Shown: positions 26,809 to 36,065 of the stretch, one piece after another
Numbering within the stretch: the first letter of the stretch is position 1
Layout of the letters: each line of letters begins with the position of its first letter
Assembly: GCA_035710745.1 (NCBI GenBank)
Contig: DASTCX010000015.1
Location: forward strand, 1 to 62,902
Direction of reading: 5' to 3'
Length of the DNA stretch: 62,902 nt
Source of the DNA: Candidatus Eremiobacteraceae bacterium
GTDB taxonomy: Bacteria > Vulcanimicrobiota > Vulcanimicrobiia > Eremiobacterales > Eremiobacteraceae
The notes under the pieces: generated by a model
What the model saw: the letters and a program-made list of their open reading frames with translations, nothing else
What the model was told of the DNA's origin: nothing
Database searches by the model: none
Program-made: the position numbers and the translations under genes

Positions 26809-28209
26809 ATGACTAGTCCGACCGTGCGGTCCCCCTCGAGGACGTTCGGCGTCAACCTGTTCGAGAGCAGCCGGCCCGTGTGGCAGCTGTTCGTCGTGTT
26901 CCTGATCCCGCTCATGATCAGCAACATCTTGCAGGCGGCGTCGCAGACCTTCAGCCTCATGTTCCTCGGCCGTCTCATCGGCGTCGGGGCGCTCGCATCG
27001 GTCTCGGCCGTCTTCCCGATCGTCTTCTTGCTCTTCTCGTTCCTCATCGGACTCGGCTCGGGCAGCTCCGTGCTCATCGGCCAAGCGCACGGAGCGGGCG
27101 ACGCTCATCGCGTCAAACTGGTCGCCGGCACGGTGCTCGGCGCGACGCTCGCATTCGGCATCTTCACGGCGATCGTCGGCCCGATCATCGCGCCGCCGCT
27201 GCTCGCGTTCCTGCGCACGCCGGCCAATATCATGCCTGAGGCGGTGACGTACGCGCGCGCGGTGTTCCTCATATCACCGCTCGTGTTCCCGTATATCATC
27301 TACACGTCGATCCTGCGGGGCACGGGCGACTCGACGACGCCGCTTTACTCGCTCGTGTTGAGCACCGTGCTGACGATCGTCATCACGCCGGCGTTCATCG
27401 AGGGCTGGCTCGGCTTGCCGCAGCTGGGCGTCGTCAGCGTCGTGGTCGGTGCAGCGATAAGCAACCTCATCGCGTTCGCGGCGTTCCTCATCTATCTCGC
27501 TCGCATGGGCCATCCGCTGCGCTTCGACAGCGAGATCGCGCGCGACATGATCGTCGATCCGCACATCCTCGGGCTCGTCCTCAAGATCGGCATTCCGACC
27601 GGTCTTCAGGTCATCATGGTGTCGCTCGCGGAGATCGCGGTCCTGTCGTTCGTCAACCGTTTCGGTTCGAGCGCGACGGCGGCGTACGGCGCGGTGAACC
27701 AGATCGTCAGCTACGTCCAATTCCCTGCGATTTCGGTCGGCATCGCAGCGTCCATCCTCGCCGCGCAGGCGATCGGCGCCCGCCGCGAAGACCTGCTGTC
27801 GAAAGTCGTCCGAAGCGCGGTCGCGTTGAACTACATCATCGGCGGCGCGATCATCGCCGCATGCTACATCTTCGCGTGGACGATACTCGGCTGGTTCATC
27901 AACGATCCCGCGACGCTCACCATAGCGCACACGCTGCTCATGATCACGCTCTGGTCGTACCTCATCTTCGGCAACAGCGCAGCGATAAGCTGGGTCGTCC
28001 GCGGCAGCGGCGACGTCCTCGTGCCGATGATCAACGGCATAATCGGCATCTGGGGCGTCGAAGTCCCAGCCGCGTATCTGCTCATGGGCAAGTTCGGACT
28101 CAACGGGGTTTGGCTCGGCTATCCGATATCGTTCTTCGCGGTGCTCGGGCTGCAATACGGCTACTACACGTTCTTCTGGAAGAAGCGGACGCACGCGCGG
28201 CTCGTCTAG
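26809..28209 (+). CDS. MATE-family multidrug/cation antiporter
   Basis: 466 residues, about 12 membrane segments, pseudo-twofold repeat characteristic of MATE exporters (PLMISNILQAASQTFSLMFLG; a second repeat from about residue 240). Such proteins expel cationic drugs or dyes with H+ or Na+. ATG 26809 chosen because the promoter -10 (26794-26799) lies just upstream; the frame is open to 26770, but this would include the operator. Regulated by a repressor is likely from the palindrome overlapping the promoter; no repressor gene is adjacent. Confidence 0.9.
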   Translation: MTSPTVRSPSRTFGVNLFESSRPVWQLFVVFLIPLMISNILQAASQTFSLMFLGRLIGVGALASVSAVFPIVFLLFSFLIGLGSGSSVLIGQAHGAGDAHRVKLVAGTVLGATLAFGIFTAIVGPIIAPPLLAFLRTPANIMPEAVTYARAVFLISPLVFPYIIYTSILRGTGDSTTPLYSLVLSTVLTIVITPAFIEGWLGLPQLGVVSVVVGAAISNLIAFAAFLIYLARMGHPLRFDSEIARDMIVDPHILGLVLKIGIPTGLQVIMVSLAEIAVLSFVNRFGSSATAAYGAVNQIVSYVQFPAISVGIAASILAAQAIGARREDLLSKVVRSAVALNYIIGGAIIAACYIFAWTILGWFINDPATLTIAHTLLMITLWSYLIFGNSAAISWVVRGSGDVLVPMINGIIGIWGVEVPAAYLLMGKFGLNGVWLGYPISFFAVLGLQYGYYTFFWKKRTHARLV

Positions 28210-28349
28210 ACATGAACGTCGTATGAGCGACGCGGTGTCTCCTACTGCGTCAAAGACTCACGCGAGCGCGTAACGAACTGGCGCGCGTACGCTCTTATCA
28301 AGGCACGCGTACGACGCGATCATTCCTTTTCCTAGAGGTTCCGACCACA

Positions 28350-28448
28350 ATGCAAGACCGCCGGCTCCTTTTCAACGTGGGTGCGCTCCTGTTCTTCGCG
28401 GCGCTCGTGATCCTCGCCGTGTGCGTCATCCGCATTCCGCAGCACTAG
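28350..28448 (+). CDS. 32-residue membrane peptide
   Basis: Short ORF: MQDRRLLFNVG, then a hydrophobic helix (about residues 12-27, ALLFFAALVILAVCVI) and RIPQH. Preceded by AGAGG at 28335-28339. It has classic small transmembrane protein composition and stands alone between the MATE exporter and the GGDEF-EAL gene. Function unknown. Confidence 0.5.
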   Translation: MQDRRLLFNVGALLFFAALVILAVCVIRIPQH

Positions 28449-28556
28449 GCGGATCCGCCCGGGTGTGACGCGCGTCACGTCCGGTTTTGAGCCGCGCCGC
28501 TCAAGTCGCTTCATAGCGAATCACCATCGGGGCCTCGCGAACCGATACTCACTATA

Positions 28557-31115
28557 ATGTCGATCTCGCGCCGCCTCTACACGATCTTGGGCGTCATGGT
28601 GCTCCTCATAAGCGTCGAGCTGACGGCGCTTTGGTTCACGATCAACACGCTGTCGAGCGTCCGCGCGTACGTCGGCGGCGAAGGCTTGTGGTCGAAGGCG
28701 GAAAAGGACGCCGCGTTCGAGCTCGAGGCGTACGGACGCACGCGCAACGAACGCGACTACCGCGCGTATATCAACTACCTCGGCGTTCCGATCGGCGATC
28801 GCAAGGCTCGTCTCGAGATGGCGAAGCCGGATCCCGACTACAACACCGAGTGGCAAGGCCTGCTGCAAGGCCGCAATCAGCCGAGCGACATCCCGGGGAT
28901 GATCTCGCTGTTCCGGCGCTTCAGCTGGATCGGCTACATCCGCGATGCGATCTCGGATTGGCAGCAGGGCGATGCCCAAATGCTCGCGCTGCAGCAGCTC
29001 GGTGCGCGCTTGCATGACGAGGTCCTGGCGCACGCCTCGCAGGCGACCATCGAGCGGACACTCCGCCAGCTCGAGGACATCGACCAGCGGCTTACGACGA
29101 TCGAGGATCGCTTCTCGTACACGCTCGGCGAAGGATCGCGCTGGCTCACTGGCATCGTGCTCTCGATCTTGGTCGGCGCCGCGCTTTCGGTCGAACTGAG
29201 CGGCCTATTGTTGACGGCGTCGGTGACGCGTGGTATCTCGCGGCGTCTCACCTCGATGCTCGACGCGACGGACCGGATCTCGAAGGGCGACTTCGACATC
29301 ACGCTCGAGCGAGGCTCGACCGACGAGATCGGGCGGCTCGCCGACGCGCTCAACCGGATGACCGGCGATCTATCCGGCGAGCGGTCGCGCGCGGAATCCG
29401 CACTGCTCACCGCGCAGGAAGCGCTGCGCGAGGCCCAGCGAGTCGCGCACGTCGGCAGCTGGGAATGGGATGTCCGCCGCGACGATGTGACGTGTTCGAG
29501 AGAACTGCTTCGGCTCTGCTCGTCGGCCGGGGACGACTTCGCACCCACCTATGCGGGCTTTATCGCGCTGTTCCATCCGGCCGATCACGAGGCGCTTGAT
29601 TCGGCGATCCGCTCGGCGCACGCGTTCACGGTCGACTGCCGCATCGGCCCCCTTGCGAGCGGCGAACGCTGGCTATGCGTTCAGGGAGACGTCGAGTGCG
29701 ACGCGGCCGGCGCCCAGACGCGAGTATTCGGCACCGTCCTCGACATCACCGATAGAAAGCTCTCCGAAGAGCGGCTCGAGTTTCTCGCCCAGCACGACCC
29801 GCTGACGGGTTTGCCGAATCGGGCTCTGCTCATGGATCGCCTCGGGCAAGCGACCGCCTTAGCGCAACGCAATAGAAGCGCCGGTGCGCTCCTGTTCTTG
29901 GACCTCGACAATTTCAAGGCGTTCAACGACACGCTAGGGCATGGGACCGGCGACCAACTCCTCGTCGCGGTCGGCGAACGTCTGAAGGCGCACGTGCGCG
30001 AAGTCGACACGGTCGCGAGGTCCGGCGGCGACGAGTTCATGATCGTCCTCACGGACGTGTCATCGCCGGATGGCGCGACGACCGTCGCTCGCAACATCGT
30101 GAACGCTCTCGACCATCCCTTCGTCGTCGACGGACACGAGATGTTCGTCACGGCGAGCATCGGCATCATCGTCTTCCCCGACGACGGACTCGACGTCGAG
30201 ACGCTCATCCGCGACGCCGACACGGCGATGTATCAGGCGAAACGTCACGGCCGCAACAAGTTCCAGTTCTACAGCCCGCATATGCACGATCAGGCCGTTC
30301 GCACGCTCGCGATGCAGAACGATCTGCGCCGCGGTCTCGAGCGCAAGGAGTTCGTCCTCCACTATCAGCCGATGGTCGAGCTTTCTTCGGAGTCGATCAT
30401 CGCCGCCGAAGCGCTCGTCCGCTGGCAGCATCCGATCGACGGCCTTCGTCCGCCCGGCGACTTCATCGGCGTCGCCGAGGAGAGCGGGCTCATCGTGCCG
30501 CTCGGCGAGTGGGTCTTGCGCGAGGCGTGCGCTCAGTGCCGCCGCTGGCGCGACTCGGGCTTCGATAATATCCGCGTCACCGTCAACGTCTCGCCGATGC
30601 AACTAGGCCAGGTAGATTTCCCGGCCACGATCGCAAGCGCCCTGCGCGACGCGGGTCTCGAGGCCGAAGCGCTCGACATCGAGATCACCGAGACCGCGCT
30701 TTTCGCCGAGCCCGATCGCGCTGCGAACGCCCTCGAGGACCTCCACCGCATCGGCGTCGGTATCTTGCTCGACGATTTCGGCACCGGCTATAGCTCCTTG
30801 AACTACGTCAAACGCATGCCCATCGACGCGCTCAAGATCGACCGCTCGTTCGTCAAGGACATCACAGCGGATCCATTCGACAAGGCGATCGCCGAGTCGA
30901 TCGTGACGCTCTGCGAGAGCGTCGGGCTGCGCGCGATCGCCGAGGGTGTCGAGACGCGCTCTCAACTTGACCTCTTGCGCGGTCTCGGCTGCGATGAGAT
31001 CCAAGGCTTTTGCTTCAGCGCGGCGATCGAGGCTAGCCAGTTCGAAGAGCTCATGCGATTCTGGAAACGCACGGGCCACGCTGCCGCACGCGGTACCGCA
31101 CAAGCCAACGGCTGA
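28557..31115 (+). CDS. Membrane-bound GGDEF-EAL cyclic-di-GMP enzyme with HAMP and PAS
   Basis: 852 residues. TM1 at about 8-30, periplasmic helical sensor to about 195, TM2 about 197-222, HAMP to about 275, PAS/PAC (about 300-390), GGDEF and EAL. The GGDEF active site is intact (SGGDEF at about 488-493) with an RxxD inhibitory site just before it (REVD). The EAL domain has EALVRW (about 619) and DDFGTGYSSL, consistent with an active phosphodiesterase. It could be bifunctional. No ribosome binding site is evident; a TATAAT overlaps the ATG. Confidence 0.92.
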   Translation: MSISRRLYTILGVMVLLISVELTALWFTINTLSSVRAYVGGEGLWSKAEKDAAFELEAYGRTRNERDYRAYINYLGVPIGDRKARLEMAKPDPDYNTEWQGLLQGRNQPSDIPGMISLFRRFSWIGYIRDAISDWQQGDAQMLALQQLGARLHDEVLAHASQATIERTLRQLEDIDQRLTTIEDRFSYTLGEGSRWLTGIVLSILVGAALSVELSGLLLTASVTRGISRRLTSMLDATDRISKGDFDITLERGSTDEIGRLADALNRMTGDLSGERSRAESALLTAQEALREAQRVAHVGSWEWDVRRDDVTCSRELLRLCSSAGDDFAPTYAGFIALFHPADHEALDSAIRSAHAFTVDCRIGPLASGERWLCVQGDVECDAAGAQTRVFGTVLDITDRKLSEERLEFLAQHDPLTGLPNRALLMDRLGQATALAQRNRSAGALLFLDLDNFKAFNDTLGHGTGDQLLVAVGERLKAHVREVDTVARSGGDEFMIVLTDVSSPDGATTVARNIVNALDHPFVVDGHEMFVTASIGIIVFPDDGLDVETLIRDADTAMYQAKRHGRNKFQFYSPHMHDQAVRTLAMQNDLRRGLERKEFVLHYQPMVELSSESIIAAEALVRWQHPIDGLRPPGDFIGVAEESGLIVPLGEWVLREACAQCRRWRDSGFDNIRVTVNVSPMQLGQVDFPATIASALRDAGLEAEALDIEITETALFAEPDRAANALEDLHRIGVGILLDDFGTGYSSLNYVKRMPIDALKIDRSFVKDITADPFDKAIAESIVTLCESVGLRAIAEGVETRSQLDLLRGLGCDEIQGFCFSAAIEASQFEELMRFWKRTGHAAARGTAQANG

Positions 31116-31158
31116 CCGCTCCCCGTCGACTTCGCCTTAATTTTCTCTGGATTTATTG

Positions 31159-31196
31159 TTGAAATATTTGACAATATTTCAATAGCATGCTACCAT
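31159..31196 (+). promoter_or_regulatory. Consensus promoter with palindromic operator, ArsR-like gene
   Basis: TTGACA (31168-31173), 17-base spacer, TACCAT (31191-31196). A perfect palindrome TTGAAATATT-TGAC-AATATTTCAA (31159-31182) covers the -35 box. The predicted start site is at about 31203, one base before ATG 31204, so the transcript is probably leaderless. The regulator just downstream is the obvious candidate to bind this site. Confidence 0.7.
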
Positions 31197-31203
31197 CGCG
31201 ACT

Positions 31204-31788
31204 ATGACACGTGCGCGGAAAGGCATCGTCAAGGACAAGCCGCAGCTGGCGGCGCTCGCATCGGGTGCACGGCAGGAGATCGTCGACGTGCTGCCGCGGC
31301 TTGGGACCGCCTCCGTCGCGGACCTCGCGCGCGCGCTCGACCGTCCGCCGGATACGCTTTACTACCATATCCGCGCGCTCCAGCGGGTGGGCCTGATCCT
31401 GCCCGCCGGGCACCGTCGCACCGAGCGCCGGTCGGAAGCGCTCTACCGGGCGGTCGCGCCCCAAATCGAGCTGCGCTTGGAACCCCGAACGCCGACTCGG
31501 GTGAAAGGGGCCGGTGCGATCGTGTCGTCGGCGATGCGGATGGGGATCCGCGACTACAAGCGCGCGCTCGCCCAACGGGAGGTCGTCGCGACCGGTCCTA
31601 CGCGGGAAGTGTGGGCGCTGCGCACGACCGGCTGGCTGACTCAAGCGCAGATCGCTAAGGTCGTCGAGCTCATCGGGCGTTTGGCCGGCGACGTTTCCAG
31701 ACCGAGGGGCGAGGGACGGCTTTTCGGTCTGACCCTCGTCTTCGCGCCGCTGCATCAACGTGGGCGCGAAAGGATACGACAAACATGA
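31204..31788 (+). CDS. ArsR-like winged-helix transcriptional regulator
   Basis: 194 residues. N-terminal winged helix-turn-helix: ALASGARQEIVDVLPRLGTASVADLARAL (shown here only as landmarks ARQEIVDVL and ASVADLARALDRPPDTLYYH) with recognition helix DTLYYHIRALQ, as in ArsR/PadR-like dearomatised repressors. The C-terminal half is an all-helical effector or dimer domain with no recognised motif and no metal-binding ELCVCDL. Its start is next to the promoter palindrome, so autoregulation is likely. Its end overlaps the hydrolase start (ATGA). Confidence 0.8.
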   Translation: MTRARKGIVKDKPQLAALASGARQEIVDVLPRLGTASVADLARALDRPPDTLYYHIRALQRVGLILPAGHRRTERRSEALYRAVAPQIELRLEPRTPTRVKGAGAIVSSAMRMGIRDYKRALAQREVVATGPTREVWALRTTGWLTQAQIAKVVELIGRLAGDVSRPRGEGRLFGLTLVFAPLHQRGRERIRQT

Positions 31789-33254
31789 AAATCCTCGCCG
31801 CGCTCATCATAAGCATGGGCTGCCTGTATACCGCCGCACTCGCCTCGCCATGCCCATCTTCCGTTTTGCTCACCTACGAGCAAGGAACGCTCGCCGGAGT
31901 CGACTGGGTGGACGAGTCGGCGACGCGATCGCACTCGCGCAGCGAGCTGACGCGCTCCGCCGTCATCGATTCGACGATCAACCTTCGCGACGACCGATCA
32001 ACGGCGAACTCCTCGACGACCCTGACGATGGCGGGCTCCCCGACATCGAAACCCGTCGTGCGCGATTTCCCGCCGGGCACGATCGCCTGGTCCGACATGG
32101 TCCCGAGTTCGATACAGCAGGCGATCGAACGAGCTCTCGTGCTACACCAGCCTTCCGTCGAGGTGCCGGCGGCTTCGCTCTTCAGCACCGCGTCGGGCGG
32201 CGTCGCCGTCGATCGCATCGACGCGACCGATTGGACCGTCGCCTACCACAGCAAGAAGTATCTCGTGCTCACCGACGCGGCCGGATGCGTCGTTTCCGCG
32301 AGCCTGGCCGACTTCGGGGTCACGATCGAACGCCGCTCGTCGTTCGCGCCGAGCGAGTATACGCTGTGGCCGCCGTACGCCGCTCCACCCGATCGCGCAT
32401 ACGGTGTTTCGAGCGTGACGATTCCGGCCTCCGGAGGCGCCACGCTCGCCGGCACGCTGACGAGACCGCTCCACGCGAGGCTCGTACCGGGCGCCGTCCT
32501 CATCACGGGATTGTCACCCCACGAGCGCAACAACGGCGAGCCGCCGTGGATGCCGTTGCGCGACATCGCCGACGCTCTCACGCGCGCGGGCTTCGCGGTG
32601 TTGCGCGTCGACGATCGCGGGGTCGGCGAGTCTACCGGCGATAACAAATCGTGGACGACCTTCAAGAAGGCCGCCGACGTCCGCACCGAAGCGCACTGGC
32701 TCGCGTCGCAGCGCGGCATCGACCCGAAGCGGATCATGCTCGTCGGATATAGCGAAGGCGGTTTGATCGCGCCGATGGTCGCTGCGGACGATCCTTCGAT
32801 CGCTGCGATCGTAACGCTCGCCGGTCCGGGCGTCAGCGGTATGGATGTCGCGCGATATCAGACCGAGGCCAGGGTAGACGCAGATCCGACGATAGCGGCT
32901 GCCGATCGCGAGCGGCAGATCGAAGCGCAGTTAGCCGAACCGCTTTCGCCTCACGAGAGCTCGTACATGAGCATCGACCCGCTCACGTATGCGCATCGTG
33001 TGCGGTGTCCGGCGCTGATAATCCAAGGGAGTACCGATCTCGACGTACCCGTGCGATCGGCGGAACGGATAGCAGCGGCGATGCGCGCGAATGGCGACGC
33101 AGACGTCACCGTCCGGCTGTTTCCGGACATAAGCCATTCGCTGCTCCCCGACGTTGCAGGCGTCGATACCGGTTGGGCGACGTTGCCTGCGTTCCTCACC
33201 TCACCACAGATCTTGCAGACCGTGTCCGCCTGGGCCGTTAAGCACCTCAAGTAG
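31785..33254 (+). CDS. Exported alpha/beta hydrolase
   Basis: 489 residues with a signal peptide (MKILAALIISMGCLYTAALA). The first 200 residues are a variable N-domain; the C-terminal 280 residues are a serine alpha/beta hydrolase: nucleophile GYSEGG (G-x-S-x-G), acidic residue in DLDVPV, and histidine in DISHSLLPD. The fold matches prolyl-oligopeptidase/DLH-like lipases or esterases; exact substrate unknown. Translationally coupled to the ArsR-like regulator, so substrate or product may be its effector. Confidence 0.83.
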   Translation: MKILAALIISMGCLYTAALASPCPSSVLLTYEQGTLAGVDWVDESATRSHSRSELTRSAVIDSTINLRDDRSTANSSTTLTMAGSPTSKPVVRDFPPGTIAWSDMVPSSIQQAIERALVLHQPSVEVPAASLFSTASGGVAVDRIDATDWTVAYHSKKYLVLTDAAGCVVSASLADFGVTIERRSSFAPSEYTLWPPYAAPPDRAYGVSSVTIPASGGATLAGTLTRPLHARLVPGAVLITGLSPHERNNGEPPWMPLRDIADALTRAGFAVLRVDDRGVGESTGDNKSWTTFKKAADVRTEAHWLASQRGIDPKRIMLVGYSEGGLIAPMVAADDPSIAAIVTLAGPGVSGMDVARYQTEARVDADPTIAAADRERQIEAQLAEPLSPHESSYMSIDPLTYAHRVRCPALIIQGSTDLDVPVRSAERIAAAMRANGDADVTVRLFPDISHSLLPDVAGVDTGWATLPAFLTSPQILQTVSAWAVKHLK

Positions 33255-33285
33255 AAGCGAGCGATCCTTAGACGAAAAAAAGGGA

Positions 33286-33310
33286 GCGATCGACCATTAC
33301 GGTCGACCGC
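33286..33310. repeat. GCGGTCGA palindromic element (first of a tandem pair)
   Basis: GCGATCGACC ... GGTCGACCGC followed by CGCGG, with one arm mismatch. Preceded by an A-rich tract and GGG, as at 62640-62700. Confidence 0.75.
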
Positions 33311-33338
33311 CGCGGCTTGTCAAACTGCAAGGTCGTCA

Positions 33339-33362
33339 GCGGTCGAGGTAAACCTCGACCGC
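33339..33362. repeat. GCGGTCGA palindromic element (second of a tandem pair)
   Basis: GCGGTCGAGGT / ACCTCGACCGC with AA loop. The spacer from the first copy (about 28 bases, ending AAGGTCGTC) is nearly the same as the spacer before the truncated copy at 62751, so the pair forms a composite unit. Confidence 0.8.
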
Positions 33363-33378
33363 TACACCTAGGTTGACG

Positions 33379-34050
33379 TCAGGGTCGCGGGCGACCCATC
33401 GGCCGGCTGCCGTGGCTGACGGATGCGACGCGGCCCGTCTGGAAACGGCGTGCCCCTGCGAAGTGCGCCGGACCCATGTGCCGGTCGTCGCGCCGGTCGT
33501 CAGCGCGAAGCCGATTGACCAGTCGATCGTCGCGGTCGGCCGGAACCGGAGCGCTGAAGCGCCGGTCGTCGCGTCGATCGTCTGCGCGGAGCCGCTGGAT
33601 CACCCGATCATCGCGTACGTCGGTCGGGCGAACAGCGTTGAAGCGCCTGTCGTCTGCGTCGCGGAACTGACCGAGCGCGAGGTGACGCCCTCTGTCGAAG
33701 TGCATCCTCTCGCACTCCGCTTGACGCTGCTCGATGATACCTGCGAGGATCGCCGGGTCGAGATCGGGCCGATCGCGCATGACCATCGCGCAGTCCTCGT
33801 GGTTTATCCGATTGATCCGCGCGAGCAGCACATCGTCGGATACGTCCGGGTTGACACGCGGGTTCACGCGCTGCACGACGGGCCGCGGTGCGACCGCGAC
33901 GGGGTGCCGGACCAAAGCCACCGGATGCCGGACCGGCGCGACCGGTCGCACGGCACCGATGTCGTTCGGGGTCGGACCCGCCGAAGCGATTGCAGTCGTG
34001 GCGAGCACCGCGAGGGCCGCAGCCGTCGAGAAGATTCGGAAATGCACCAT
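33379..34050 (-). CDS. Secreted basic protein with RADDRRDDRR repeats
   Basis: 223 residues from ATG 34050, with GGTGGTG upstream. Signal peptide MVHFRIFSTAAALAVLATTAIASAG, then a proline-valine-rich segment (RPVAPVRHPVALV), a helical middle with a possible conserved C, and a C-terminal third made of Arg/Asp repeats (LRADDRRDDRRF, LRADDRRDDRHM). No family recognised. The acidic/basic alternating repeats suggest an extended or calcium/polymer-binding tail. Frame is intact and codon use is native. Confidence 0.65.
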   Translation of the reverse strand: MVHFRIFSTAAALAVLATTAIASAGPTPNDIGAVRPVAPVRHPVALVRHPVAVAPRPVVQRVNPRVNPDVSDDVLLARINRINHEDCAMVMRDRPDLDPAILAGIIEQRQAECERMHFDRGRHLALGQFRDADDRRFNAVRPTDVRDDRVIQRLRADDRRDDRRFSAPVPADRDDRLVNRLRADDRRDDRHMGPAHFAGARRFQTGRVASVSHGSRPMGRPRP

Positions 34051-34274
34051 TGTTGTGCACCACCTTTCGTGGGAAATGCGTCGCCCTCGAGCGAGCGCAC
34101 TTCGATACAACGAAAACGATCTCTGCCTCGTGCGCAAACAGGGGCTCGTTCGCTCGGCTTGGATCCACACGGTGCACGAGCAAGGAGGCGCCCGCCGTGC
34201 ACATGAAAGTACGGTTCTCTGTAATCCGCGGCGAGCAAGACGCTCGTCGTGAAGTCGTTAGCGTCGAGGCCCGA

Positions 34275-36056
34275 ATGTCGAACGAAGTTCAGGGAATAGG
34301 GCACGCGCGGTCGATAGTCCGCGTTGTCGTCGTCGTCGCGCTGGCGACGTTCGCGCTCGGGTCGACGCTGCCGAATCTCTTCACGGATAGCGTTGGGCTT
34401 CCGTTTAGCACGGACGAGCACAACCGGGTTGTGGCCGTTTTTGCGGACAACTCGCCGGTCCGCTTGGGCGACGTCGTCGACTGGCAGGCTTGCGATCTCA
34501 CCCAGAAGCTGGCCGTGGGCGACCAGTACTTCTTCGAGCCGGGCACGTTCATGTCGATACCGCTCATCCGAGGCAGCCGCCATTTCGTCGCGACGTTTCG
34601 CGCGGAGCCGCAACCGTCGGTTATTTGGCTCACCGCCATAAAGCGAGGTAGCGCCACCGTCTTCGTCATTATCGCGGCCGTGTTGCTCCTGCGCAAGCCG
34701 AGCAAGATGCTCTGGGGGTTTTTCCTCTACGCGCTCGGCAGCGTGAACGGCGACCCGCTTGCTTTCGAATGGGAACCTATCGGCATCTACGCGGCGCATG
34801 CGATGCTCATGTTGGGACTGAGCAATGTCGCCGGGCCGGTCGGGCTCTGGATGTTCGCATCGCGTTTTCCGCAAGATCGAGCGACCGGTTGGCGTACGTA
34901 CGTCGATAAGGGGATCCTACCTGGCGCCGTGGTGCTGGCGCTCACGGCCATGTTCCCGTTTCTCGCGTCGACGTTTGGCCGGACGTATTGGACCGAGTCG
35001 GTGTGGCCCGAAGTCATCGCCCTGACGATCGGGTTACTGTGCATCCTGGATGCCTTCACTCATCTACGAGCTGGCGACCGACAGCGCCTCAAGTGGGTGA
35101 CGGCGGGGTTCGTCACGTTTTACGTGGCCGATGGCTATTCACTACTCGCAAGCTATCTTCCGTCGGGCGGCTGGCCGACGACATGGTCAAACGCCGGCTG
35201 GACCGTCGACGTCCTTTCCGGCGTGCAGATCGTCATCCCGATAACGGTCGCGTATGCCGTGCTCAAGCATCGCGTCCTCGACGTTAACTTCGTCATGAGC
35301 CGTGCGCTCGTCTACGGCATCATCACGACGATCGTCATCGGCGTCTTCGCCCTCGTCGACTGGTTCTTCTCGCGATTCCTGGCACAGCGACAGCTCGCGG
35401 CGGTCGCCGAGATCATCGCCGCGCTCGGCATGGGTTTCGGCATCAATGGTATGCACCGGCTCATCGATCGCACGATCGACAAGATCCTATTCAGGCGGCG
35501 CCACCTCGCCGAGGTTCGCCTAACACGCGCGACATCCGGGATCCATCACGTGACCGAAGCGAGTGCGATCGACGAGACGCTCACGGATGAGCCGGTCGAC
35601 GCTCTCGGCCTCTCGTCTGCGGCAGTATTCCGTCGATCTCGAGACGGCTCGTTCAAGCGGGCACGAGCTATCGGATGGGAAGGTGGCGCAACGGCTGTCA
35701 TAACCGCGAATGATTCGCTCGTGCAGAACATCCAGGGCGAGCGCGGGCTCATCAGACTACGCGACGTGCGAAGGCCTGACGCCCAGCTGCCGGACGGTCA
35801 TGGATCGCCTACGATCGCTGTTCCGTTATTCGTCCGTCACGAGCTTGACGGCTTCGTGCTGTTCGGCTCACACGTCAGTGGCGAGGACTTCGATCCCGTC
35901 GAGATCGTCCTGCTCGAGCGGCTCGCGAATGCCGCTGCATCGACGTACGATCACCTCGAAGCGGAGGCGGCCATGGCCGAGGCCGACCGTCTCGGACGCG
36001 AGCTCAGCGAAGCGAAATCGGTCATCGCCTCGCTCCGCGCTCAGCCAGCCCTCTGA
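34275..36056 (+). CDS. 7TM-type membrane sensor with C-terminal GAF-like domain
   Basis: 593 residues. N-terminal TM, a periplasmic domain of about 130 residues, a cluster of six to seven membrane segments (about 115-390), then a cytosolic GAF-like domain (about 430-560) and a short coiled coil (AEAAMAEADRLGRELSEAK). It looks like the sensory half of a histidine kinase or cyclase but has no kinase, GGDEF or phosphatase output domain. ATG 34275 is preceded by CGAGGC; an upstream ATG at 34203 with AAGGAGG is possible. Ends 9 bases from the convergent cytochrome gene. Confidence 0.7.
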   Translation: MSNEVQGIGHARSIVRVVVVVALATFALGSTLPNLFTDSVGLPFSTDEHNRVVAVFADNSPVRLGDVVDWQACDLTQKLAVGDQYFFEPGTFMSIPLIRGSRHFVATFRAEPQPSVIWLTAIKRGSATVFVIIAAVLLLRKPSKMLWGFFLYALGSVNGDPLAFEWEPIGIYAAHAMLMLGLSNVAGPVGLWMFASRFPQDRATGWRTYVDKGILPGAVVLALTAMFPFLASTFGRTYWTESVWPEVIALTIGLLCILDAFTHLRAGDRQRLKWVTAGFVTFYVADGYSLLASYLPSGGWPTTWSNAGWTVDVLSGVQIVIPITVAYAVLKHRVLDVNFVMSRALVYGIITTIVIGVFALVDWFFSRFLAQRQLAAVAEIIAALGMGFGINGMHRLIDRTIDKILFRRRHLAEVRLTRATSGIHHVTEASAIDETLTDEPVDALGLSSAAVFRRSRDGSFKRARAIGWEGGATAVITANDSLVQNIQGERGLIRLRDVRRPDAQLPDGHGSPTIAVPLFVRHELDGFVLFGSHVSGEDFDPVEIVLLERLANAAASTYDHLEAEAAMAEADRLGRELSEAKSVIASLRAQPAL

Positions 36057-36065
36057 GGGCCGGAG

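Noticed and set aside
28553-28558. TATAAT as promoter of the GGDEF-EAL gene
   Set aside because: It overlaps the start codon and lacks a -35 box at the right distance; the transcript would begin after the ATG.
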